Part shown: positions 36,984 to 44,226 of the stretch, in pieces
Layout of the letters: each line of letters starts with the position of its first letter
Numbering within the stretch: the first letter of the stretch is position 1
NCBI GenBank assembly: GCA_963764465.1
Contig: CAVXSO010000002.1
Span: forward strand, 434,001-498,000
Length of the DNA stretch: 64,000 nt
Source of the DNA: JAJXXT01 sp963764465
GTDB taxonomy: Bacteria; Pseudomonadota; Alphaproteobacteria; Acetobacterales; Acetobacteraceae
Reading direction: 5' to 3'
The notes under the pieces: generated by a model
Database searches by the model: none
What the model saw: the letters and a program-made list of their open reading frames with translations, nothing else
What the model was told of the DNA's origin: nothing
Program-made: the position numbers and the translations under genes

Positions 36984-38705
36984 TCAGAACTGCTTGTTTA
37001 GCGAAATCACAACATAGTTCGTCGTTTGCGTGTATCCAGGGGTGCTCGAGGAGGTGACGCCCAGCGCGTATTGAGCCGAGGTCGTCAGTGTATTGGACAA
37101 TTGCCAACTCGCGCCGAGTGAAAAGCTGTTGACGTATTCGGTCGAGGTGCCGGTGGTACCGGTGCTGCCAAAGCCCGTGCGAACGCCATACTGGTAGGAG
37201 GTGTTGGCCGAGATGGTCGGCGAGATGTCGTGTTGCCAGGCCAGTGACACGTAGCTGCCGGATGTCGAGGACGGGCCGCCAAAGGTCTGGGTCGATGAGC
37301 TCACCACCTTGCTATGATCGGTCCGCGTGCCCAGCGTGATGACGTCACGCTGGAGCAGATACGCGACTGAGGCGCTGTAGCGCTCGACCCGGTTGACCGT
37401 CCCCGACGTGCCGAAGAAATTGTCCTCCAGCATCAGCGGCACGCCGGTCACCGAATCAACCGGGTTGCCGAACGGATCGAGCCGCGAGGACGCCAGCGCG
37501 CTCTGCAGGTCCTCCGCGGAGGTGCTGATGCCCTGCGAATAACGTCCGCTCAGTAGCAGGTGCGAGCCGACCTGATACGAGCCATCGAAGGTGATGCTGT
37601 TGCGACCATCGTGGTGGCCATAGGTGAGCGTAAGCGAGCTCTGGGGGTTGGGCAGCAGCTGCGTTCCGGCGCTCCACGTCATGTCATGGATATCGAGCGG
37701 CGACGTCCCGCCGTAATGGATATCCTCGTAACCGAGGCTGCCGAGCAGGATGATCTCGCGCGTTATGCCATAGCCGACATCGGCATTCGCGACGTTGCGG
37801 TGCGAGACGCCGAGGTCGCCCCCGGTGCTCTGCGAGCCGGACAGCAGGCCACCGAAGCGCAGACGGCCGAAATTCTCACCCGAGACAAAGCCAATATGAG
37901 CCGTGTTGGTGGTCTCGTTCTGGTTGGGGGTGGAGGTGCCGAACGGGGTGTTGTTGGCGACGTTGCCGCCGTTGCTGAAGATCGTTTCGCCGAGAGTGTA
38001 GCCGATCTCCGCGGTGCCGGTGCCATCGAAGCGGTGTTGCAGCAGGGGCGCGATCTGGAATGCATAGGTCTGCGTCATCTGCTGGCGGGAGAGGCCGTTG
38101 GCGGAGCTGCCGCCGAACCCACCCTCCGCTGAGGTCAGAGCACCTGTGGCCCGGGCATCGACGAAGAACGTATCGGGTACCAGGATCGCATGCAGATTAC
38201 CGTTGAAGCTCTGGCCGAAACCGTTTGCACTGCCCTGGTGCGCATAGAGCGTCACCTGCGGCTGCAGGAACAGCGTGCCCTGCAGGCGCGAGGTTTGGCC
38301 GTTGATCAGCAGCGAGGGGCTGACGCTCATCCCGAAATCGGAGCGGTTGGAGGCGCTCGTTCCGGAATTGGGGGCCACGGGGTCGGCGAAGAACCCGCTA
38401 ACTCTTATGGCACGTTGCGTGGTAAACCCGGGCTCGGTTGCCGGCGGCTCGGTCGACAGCACCGAGTTGTAGACCTGCCGCAGGTCGCCAAGGTTGACAT
38501 TGGCGGCGTCGGACGGGAGCAGCCCGGTGCTTTGCGCGTGCGCGTCCGCCGGCATCACAAAGGTGGCGAGCGCCGCCCCGAACGCGCTCAAACCCAGGAT
38601 ATAGGCCGTTTTGCGACGCAGCCCCGCTGGTCGCGACGGGACTCGCCGCAGGACCAGGCGCCGGCTGGAATTACGTGTAGGTGCCGAAATAATGATAAGC
38701 TCCAA
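36984..38705 (-). CDS. TIGR03016-family PEP-CTERM system outer membrane beta-barrel protein
   Basis: A 573-residue protein. A signal peptide is visible after a basic N terminus (LRRKTAYILGLSAFGAAL, cleavage near ADAHAQ). The body consists of alternating aromatic/polar strands rich in Ser, Thr, Gly and Asn, ending in a terminal phenylalanine (VVISLNKQF), which is typical of Omp85-inserted barrels. It is the presumed outer-membrane partner of the system. The ATG at 38705 overlaps the 3' end of the kinase gene by 35 bp. No other usual start codon lies before the signal peptide. Confidence 0.85.
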   Translation of the reverse strand: MELIIISAPTRNSSRRLVLRRVPSRPAGLRRKTAYILGLSAFGAALATFVMPADAHAQSTGLLPSDAANVNLGDLRQVYNSVLSTEPPATEPGFTTQRAIRVSGFFADPVAPNSGTSASNRSDFGMSVSPSLLINGQTSRLQGTLFLQPQVTLYAHQGSANGFGQSFNGNLHAILVPDTFFVDARATGALTSAEGGFGGSSANGLSRQQMTQTYAFQIAPLLQHRFDGTGTAEIGYTLGETIFSNGGNVANNTPFGTSTPNQNETTNTAHIGFVSGENFGRLRFGGLLSGSQSTGGDLGVSHRNVANADVGYGITREIILLGSLGYEDIHYGGTSPLDIHDMTWSAGTQLLPNPQSSLTLTYGHHDGRNSITFDGSYQVGSHLLLSGRYSQGISTSAEDLQSALASSRLDPFGNPVDSVTGVPLMLEDNFFGTSGTVNRVERYSASVAYLLQRDVITLGTRTDHSKVVSSSTQTFGGPSSTSGSYVSLAWQHDISPTISANTSYQYGVRTGFGSTGTTGTSTEYVNSFSLGASWQLSNTLTTSAQYALGVTSSSTPGYTQTTNYVVISLNKQF

Positions 38706-39768
38706 ACGTGTAGCTGGTGGTGAGCTTAATCTTGTTCAGCATCAGCATGACGTTTTCGCAAGCCCTAACGAGATCGAGCGCCGCCATCACCTCGCTCCTC
38801 TGCGTCTTTTCCGCCTCGACGATCATGACGATGAGACCCACAACCGGTGCGAAACTAGAGGGGTCGCTCGTGGACAGGCAAGGAGGCGCGTCGAGAATGA
38901 GCAGGTGATTCGGAAAACGCCGGGCCAGGCGCTCGATCAGGGCGGTGACCGGGCTTGCCTCGGCGAGATCGGGCGTATGCGCCCGGCGCGAGCCAATCGG
39001 CAGGACCGAGAGCCGGGGAATGGCTGTCTGCAGCACCAGGTCCTCGGCCCGTAGCGACGGGTCGGCGGCTAGGTCGAGCAGGCCGGGCCGCTCGTCGAGG
39101 CCGAGATCGGCGGAAAGCGGCCGTTCCTTGGCATCGACATCGACGAGCATGATGTTACGGGGCGTATGCTGCGCCAGCGAGCCGGCGAGGTTGAGGGCAT
39201 TGAAGCTCTTGCCCTCGCCGGGCCGGGCGGAGGTGATCATCACCACGTTGCCGGCGCCGCGCCCGGGGGCGTAGGAGGTCCGGATGGCGCGCAGGACGCG
39301 CCCGGCGGCGATGCGATACTCCTCGGCGATACGGGTGCGCGTCGTCTGGCCGACCGCGAGGCCGGCGGCCGCCAGCAGGTCCCAGTCGATGGCAACGGGC
39401 TTCGCAGGCAGCGTCGATCCCGTTCCGACCGGTGTGCTGGTCCAAGGCCGAATCGGCGCGGGCCGGGTCGGCCAGGCGACCCGTTCGGCGTCCTCCGCGC
39501 GCTGGGCCAGCCCGGTCTTGGCTTCCCCTCCCGCCGGCTGCGCATCGGCCTGGCCCGCAACCGCGGCGGCCAGTTCCTCGAACCGGGCTGCCAGCGGCAT
39601 CGCCGCCTCGCGCGGCGCTTCGTGGGGCAGGGCGGGCGCAGCGACGTCATCGGGAGCGTCGTTGTGGTCTCCCGGCGCCGTCGTCAGTCCGCCCACGCCG
39701 CGCAGGCGCGAGGCGAAGCGTTCGATCAGATGGCCGGAACCGGGCTCCTTGACGGGCGTCATGGTCAC
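38671..39768 (-). CDS. XrtA-associated tyrosine autokinase (BY-kinase cytosolic part)
   Basis: A 365-residue protein. A Pro/Ala-rich N-terminal region precedes the kinase domain. Walker A is SARPGEGKSFNALN, Walker A' is IMLVDVDAKERPL and Walker B is LLILDAPP. A tyrosine cluster ends the protein (SYTFGAYHYFGTY), the likely autophosphorylation tail. It lacks membrane helices and must pair with the chain-length protein encoded upstream, as in Wzc-type split systems. The start overlaps the upstream stop by 4 bp (39765-39768). Confidence 0.92.
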   Translation of the reverse strand: MTMTPVKEPGSGHLIERFASRLRGVGGLTTAPGDHNDAPDDVAAPALPHEAPREAAMPLAARFEELAAAVAGQADAQPAGGEAKTGLAQRAEDAERVAWPTRPAPIRPWTSTPVGTGSTLPAKPVAIDWDLLAAAGLAVGQTTRTRIAEEYRIAAGRVLRAIRTSYAPGRGAGNVVMITSARPGEGKSFNALNLAGSLAQHTPRNIMLVDVDAKERPLSADLGLDERPGLLDLAADPSLRAEDLVLQTAIPRLSVLPIGSRRAHTPDLAEASPVTALIERLARRFPNHLLILDAPPCLSTSDPSSFAPVVGLIVMIVEAEKTQRSEVMAALDLVRACENVMLMLNKIKLTTSYTFGAYHYFGTYT

Positions 39769-41309
39769 ACTTTTCCCGGTGCAGTGGAGATGATGTGGTA
39801 GAGCAGCCCGCCATACATCGCGCCCAGCACCAGGAGCCCAACGGAGAACACGGCCAGGGCGCCAGCCTGGCGCCAGCGCGAGACGGTGCCCAGCAGCGAG
39901 ATCGAGCCGGCGACAGGCAGGCCGACCACGCGCAGGTCGTCGAGCGTGTGGAAGGACTGGTCGAACTGCGACAGCAGCACGGCGATACCGATGCCGCCGC
40001 CAAGGGCCAACAGGAACACGCCGGTCACCAGCAAGGGCCGGTTGGGCGCCACCGGCACCTGTGGCACCTGCGGCGGATCCACGATCTGCAGCTGAATCTT
40101 GTTTGCACTCGTATCCGCGGCCTTGCCGATGCGCATGGCCTCGCGCCGCGAAAGCAGTTCCTCGTAGTTCTTTCGCAGCACCTCGTAGTCGCGGTTCATG
40201 TTGGTGAACTGCGCCTGCAGCTCCGGCACGTTGCGGGCCTTCGCCTCGAGCCGCGCGGTTTCCTGGCGCGCGGACTCGACCTGGCGCTGCAGGGCTGCCA
40301 CCTGAGTCTCGGCCTGCAGCAGGCTCAGCTTCAGCGGGTCGATCAGCGGATTCGGGACTTCGTTCCTGGCACCGGCCTGCTTCCCCGCGCCGCCAGCGCC
40401 CGACGTCCGCCGGCTCGCCGAGGTGGCGCGCAGCGCCTCGAGCCGCTGTTTCGCGGCAATCACCTCAGGGCTCTTATCAGTGAAACGCATCCGCAGCTCA
40501 GCCAGCGTCTGCTCCGCCTGCTGGATGGCCGGATCGACCGCCGGAGCGCCCGAGGGGCCCGCGGCGACGCTGCCGGCGGACACCATGTCCGGTGTCTTGG
40601 CAAGCTGCTTCTGGATCAGATCGCGCCTGGCCACGGCGTCGGCGAGCTGGCCCTCCAGATCGCGCAGCGTGCTTCGCTCGGCGTCGAGGCGGGAGATCCC
40701 GTTGTCGCTGGGCAAAAGGTCGATGTACTTGGCCATGAAATTGGCGCGCCGCTTCTCGGCATCGCGCAGCTGCTTCTCGTAGTCAGCAAGCTGCTGGTCG
40801 ATGAAGACCTGCGCGTTGTCCATCTCGGAGCGGTTGTTGCCGGTCTTGCTCTCGATGAAGATGGTCAGGAGCGTGTTGACCACGTCATAGGCGAGCCGCT
40901 GATTGGTGTTGCGGTAGGCGATGGTGAAGAGGTTCTGGGTCGTGTGGATAAGCGTGATCTGCTTGGCCAGTGACTGCTCCATCGCCTCCATATCGGCCGG
41001 ACCGGTGATCTGCAGATCGAGATCCGTCTGCGAGATCAGCTTTTCCAGGTTGGGTCGGCTCAACAGCGTGCGTTGCAGCAGGTCGAGCTGGTTGGTCACC
41101 GAGGCATCGGCGGCGATGCCGCGCAGCAATGGTGTAAGGACCGCATCCGCGTTGATGTAGACGCGCGCGCTGGCCTCGTACTGGTTCGGGATCCTCATCA
41201 CGCCGAACCAGCCGAGGGCGGCCACCACCCAGGCGAAGGTGATGGTGGCCCAGCGGTAGCGCCACGCGGCCGTTGCGTAGCGCCGGATGAGGACGTGGAG
41301 TTCGCCCAC
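39765..41309 (-). CDS. XrtA system polysaccharide chain-length determinant (Wzz/GNVR type)
   Basis: A 514-residue inner-membrane protein. TM1 lies near residues 25-40 (ITFAWVVAALGWFGV), followed by a Wzz domain (NQYEASARVYINADAV), long periplasmic coiled coils (RLDAERSTLRDLEGQLADAV) and the GNVR-like region (AQFTNMNRDYEVLRKNYEEL). TM2 and TM3 are near the C terminus (PLLVTGVFLLALGGGIGIAV and later ALAVFSVGLLVLG). It sets polymer length with the autokinase. The start is a GTG at 41309 with GGAG upstream, 10 bp after the export lipoprotein stop. Confidence 0.92.
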   Translation of the reverse strand: MGELHVLIRRYATAAWRYRWATITFAWVVAALGWFGVMRIPNQYEASARVYINADAVLTPLLRGIAADASVTNQLDLLQRTLLSRPNLEKLISQTDLDLQITGPADMEAMEQSLAKQITLIHTTQNLFTIAYRNTNQRLAYDVVNTLLTIFIESKTGNNRSEMDNAQVFIDQQLADYEKQLRDAEKRRANFMAKYIDLLPSDNGISRLDAERSTLRDLEGQLADAVARRDLIQKQLAKTPDMVSAGSVAAGPSGAPAVDPAIQQAEQTLAELRMRFTDKSPEVIAAKQRLEALRATSASRRTSGAGGAGKQAGARNEVPNPLIDPLKLSLLQAETQVAALQRQVESARQETARLEAKARNVPELQAQFTNMNRDYEVLRKNYEELLSRREAMRIGKAADTSANKIQLQIVDPPQVPQVPVAPNRPLLVTGVFLLALGGGIGIAVLLSQFDQSFHTLDDLRVVGLPVAGSISLLGTVSRWRQAGALAVFSVGLLVLGAMYGGLLYHIISTAPGKV

Positions 41310-41319
41310 TTGGTGCTCC

Positions 41320-41973
41320 TCAGAACCAGCTCTGCGGGATGATGAGGGTGTCGCCAGGCTGCATCTCGACGTTCTGGCTGATGTCGCCATCCTGCATCAG
41401 GTCGGCGAGGTGGACGTGAATGATGTCCTGCTTGCCGTTCACCGTGCGGATGATCGTGGCCCTGTTGCCGGCGGCAAACCGGGTGAGGCCTTTGACCGCG
41501 ATCATCACGTCGAGCAGGGTCATGTGCGCGCGGTACGGGAGGGCCTGCGGTTCCGTCGCCGCGCCGATCACCTTCACCTGGCGGCTCAGCGGGCCGACGA
41601 AGTTGGTAACCATCACGGTCACGATCGGGTCCTTGACGTATTCCTTGAGCCGGCTCGTGATTTCCGTGCTGAGTTCCGTTGGCGTCTTGCCGGCTGCCAT
41701 GATGTCCGGGATCAGCGGCATGGAAATCCGCCCATCCGGGCGGACCGGCACGCTCGGAACCGAAAGCTCGGGCGCCTGGTAGACGGAGATGCCGAGCGTG
41801 TCGCCGGCGCCGATGACATATTCCGAGGTGGTGGTGCCGGTCTTAGCCATCGGGATGTCGGCGGTCGGGGTTGCCGGCGGCGCGCAGGCGGCGAGCAGAA
41901 CCACCAGCGTCAGCGAGACGGCGGCGGCGGCGTGCGGGCGGCGGAGCGCTGCGGCGCGCGGAAAAAAGGGCAT
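41320..41973 (-). CDS. XrtA system exopolysaccharide export lipoprotein (Wza-like)
   Basis: A 217-residue outer-membrane polysaccharide export protein. The signal peptide ends at a lipobox (VVLLAACAPP), so it is lipid-anchored. The poly_export domain begins with YVIGAGDTLGISVYQAPEL, and the SLBB-like part follows (VKVIGAATEPQALPYRAHM). The C terminus is GDTLIIPQSWF. It is shorter than Wza and typical of the TIGR03027 subtype. It is the first gene of the minus-strand export operon; 158 bp upstream lies a tRNA gene in the same direction. Confidence 0.92.
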   Translation of the reverse strand: MPFFPRAAALRRPHAAAAVSLTLVVLLAACAPPATPTADIPMAKTGTTTSEYVIGAGDTLGISVYQAPELSVPSVPVRPDGRISMPLIPDIMAAGKTPTELSTEITSRLKEYVKDPIVTVMVTNFVGPLSRQVKVIGAATEPQALPYRAHMTLLDVMIAVKGLTRFAAGNRATIIRTVNGKQDIIHVHLADLMQDGDISQNVEMQPGDTLIIPQSWF

Positions 41974-42131
41974 CGCTGGTTCCTTGCGGGTCCTACGGGG
42001 GCGGTGGCCGAGAGCGGGGCTTGGGGGGAGGTTTCGGGTGGGCGGGTCGTCGTGGGCACGTCCAGCGAACACGGAGCCTCCAATGGGTCGTCCTGATACT
42101 TCGTAGCCACAGACAATCCGGCTGCAGCCCC

Positions 42132-42204
42132 TAGGCGCGGTAGGGAGTCGAACCCCCGACCTCTGCCGGGTAAAGGCAGTGCTCTGCCGTTGAGCTACGC
42201 GCCT
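42132..42204 (-). tRNA. tRNA-Val (anticodon TAC), with structural irregularities
   Basis: A 73-base cloverleaf can be drawn: acceptor AGGCGCG/CGCGCCT, D-arm GCTC/GAGC with loop AACGGCA, and anticodon stem CTGCC/GGCAG around loop TTTACCC, giving anticodon TAC. The T-loop is TTCGACT. Irregularities are a G-T and a G/A mismatch in the T-stem, an extra C between T-stem and acceptor stem, C at position 37 instead of the usual A, and A1-T72. No CCA is encoded. It may be a functional divergent tRNA-Val or a decaying duplicate. Confidence 0.7.
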
Positions 42205-42590
42205 GCCGAGGATAGCAGCAGCCCGACAACCTCGCGGCCGCGGACGGAGCGGACTGTGGTGCAATCGACCGCCATCTGCAAACGGATGCTGCGGTGGCGA
42301 ACGGTATTTTTTGTCGCGCATGAGACGAGATCATGCTGGATGAGATACATCGTATTTTTTGCGAAAACTGATGAAGTTTTGTAGACATTGGACGCAAGCC
42401 ACGGATTAATGCGGCTTTTGCGCTTGCCAACGTCGCAAGAAATGCTTGACGTTTGTCTGCGCGCTGGTAACATCTCATTAATGAAATTTTTTCAAAATAA
42501 CTCGTCACCGAAAGCCGCGTCCCCGATGGCCGTGCAGCCGGCGCCCGGGGGCTGCGCAGTGCCCGCAGCGGGTCGTTGCGGGAGCGCGTC
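42205..42590. other. AT-richer regulatory gap upstream of phosphoglycosyltransferase
   Basis: A 386-bp stretch without a convincing gene. It is visibly AT-richer than its surroundings between about 42300 and 42510. GTATTTTTTG occurs at 42304-42313 and again at 42352-42361, 48 bp apart. Short repeats of ATGAGA and AGATCATG lie between them. A -35/-10 pair sits at 42446-42473 and an ATTAATGAAATTTTTTC tract follows. It probably controls the right-hand exopolysaccharide genes. Confidence 0.55.
42446..42473 (+). promoter_or_regulatory. Sigma-70-like promoter for TIGR03013 glycosyltransferase gene
   Basis: TTGACG at 42446-42451, 16-base spacer, TAACAT at 42468-42473. It is followed by an AT-rich leader of about 110 bases before the ATG at 42591. 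The position and strength fit a housekeeping-sigma promoter. Confidence 0.5.
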
Positions 42591-43949
42591 ATGCGTGTGA
42601 TGCGCGCTCACCTGCCGATCGAGATGCTGGCCTTCTGGCTGGTCGAGTTCGTGCTCGGCATGGGTTTATTTTACGTGCTTCTGACGCCCTCCGGCGGTGC
42701 GCCGGGGCTCGACGTCGGGGCGGCGGACCGCGCAGCGATCCTCGCGCTCACGCTCGGTCTCGGCGCCGCTCTCGCCGGGCTGTACCGGCCGGAAGTTGTC
42801 GTGGAGGCGCGACGTCTGGTCGGCAGCACGCTGACCGGCGGCCTGATGGCGTTCCCGTTGATGTTCCTCTGCATCTACGGGCTCGACCCCAGTTTCCGCG
42901 CGCTCATGGGCGGCGACTACCTGGCGCTGCTAAAGGTACTCGTTGCCTGGCTCGTCCTGTTGCTGGCGACGAGGCTTGCGCTTAATTACGCGCTGATGCG
43001 TGGCTGGTTCCTGCGCACGGTGCTGATCGTGGGCTCGCCCGGCGATGCCGCCAGCCTGGCTTCCGCGATCCACGGCCATCGTCCCGGCTTCATCCGCATC
43101 GGCGGAGTGGTTCCGGCGTCGGCGCTGCCCGACCTGCTGGCGACGCGCAGCCGCGGGCGCTTCGGGCGCGGCCGGCTTTGGGGCGCGGTCGTCACCCGCG
43201 CTGCTCGTGCGGAGATCCCGGTGGGCGCGCTGATGGCTCGCCGGCACGAAAGCCCGCTGCTCTTCAGCGAGACGGAGTTTCGCGAGAGCCGGCTGCGCCG
43301 CCTCGACATCGACAATCTCGATCCGGACTGGCTGCTTTATGCCGACCGCGCCGGTCGCTCACGCATCGGCCAGTTCCTGCACCGCACGCTCGACCTCTTC
43401 GGCGCCACTTTCCTCCTGGTCGTGTCATTGCCGGTGATGCTGGCGACCGCGGCCGCCATCCGCCTGGAGGACGGCAAGCCGATCCTGTATCGTCAGGTTC
43501 GCGTCGGCCGCGACGGGCGCCTCTTCACGGTCTACAAATTCCGCAGCATGCGGGTGGATGCGGAGGCCCGCGGCGCCGTCTGGGCGGCGGAACGCGATCC
43601 GCGCGTGACGCGCGTCGGTGCCATCATCCGCCGCCTGCGGATCGACGAACTCCCGCAGCTTCTGAACGTGATTGTCGGCGACATGGCGCTGGTTGGCCCA
43701 CGGCCGGAACGGCCGGAGTTCACCAGTGAACTCGCGGACCAGATTCCTGGTTACGCGGACCGGCTTTCGGTCAAGCCCGGCATTACGGGCTGGGCACAGG
43801 TGAGTGTGCCGTATGCCGCCTCGATCGACGATGCGAGGATCAAGCTTTCCTACGATCTCTACTACATCAAGAACCGAAGCCTCCTGCTCGATATCCTGAT
43901 CCTGGCATCGACCGTACGCGTGGTTCTATTCCGCGAGGGCTCGCGGTAG
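42591..43949 (+). CDS. TIGR03013-family XrtA system phosphoglycosyltransferase
   Basis: A 452-residue WbaP/PglC-type polyprenyl glycosylphosphotransferase that starts the repeat unit by transferring sugar-1-phosphate to undecaprenyl phosphate. Four membrane helices precede a Rossmann-like middle (TVLIVGSPGDAASLASAI). The catalytic C-terminal domain follows a re-entrant helix (DLFGATFLLVVSLPVML). It carries KPILYRQVRVGRDGRLFTVY, KFRSMRVDAE, RLRIDELPQLLNV and GPRPERPEF. The ATG at 42591 has GGGAG upstream; a TTG 15 bases earlier is possible but less likely. Confidence 0.92.
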   Translation: MRVMRAHLPIEMLAFWLVEFVLGMGLFYVLLTPSGGAPGLDVGAADRAAILALTLGLGAALAGLYRPEVVVEARRLVGSTLTGGLMAFPLMFLCIYGLDPSFRALMGGDYLALLKVLVAWLVLLLATRLALNYALMRGWFLRTVLIVGSPGDAASLASAIHGHRPGFIRIGGVVPASALPDLLATRSRGRFGRGRLWGAVVTRAARAEIPVGALMARRHESPLLFSETEFRESRLRRLDIDNLDPDWLLYADRAGRSRIGQFLHRTLDLFGATFLLVVSLPVMLATAAAIRLEDGKPILYRQVRVGRDGRLFTVYKFRSMRVDAEARGAVWAAERDPRVTRVGAIIRRLRIDELPQLLNVIVGDMALVGPRPERPEFTSELADQIPGYADRLSVKPGITGWAQVSVPYAASIDDARIKLSYDLYYIKNRSLLLDILILASTVRVVLFREGSR

Positions 43950-44226
43950 CCATTCTTGGCTTCGCCGGGGCCGGGCGAGGCAATGCGCATCGCCTTCGAA
44001 CTCGACGGAGCGTCCGGCCGCTGGCGATGGTGGCCGGGCTCACCGCCTCACGGCGCCAACAGCACCGTACCGCCGTTGGGACAGTGCGGCCGCCGGTGAC
44101 TTTTTGTGCGCCTGACCGTTTCGACATGTGAGGGCGATTACACCGCCGCCGGTTTGCGATTAGGTTGCCGCCGGGGCGGCCAGTGCCGCCCCATGCCGCC
44201 ATGAAGAGGCACGGGAAACCCGGATC

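Noticed and set aside
36984..38705. Repetitive Ser/Thr/Gly region considered as a tandem repeat or adhesin
   Set aside because: The repeats are irregular beta strands, with signal peptide and terminal Phe, fitting a TIGR03016 barrel.
41974..42131. Riboswitch or small RNA upstream of the export lipoprotein gene
   Set aside because: No stable hairpin with conserved motif was recognised; it is G-rich only.
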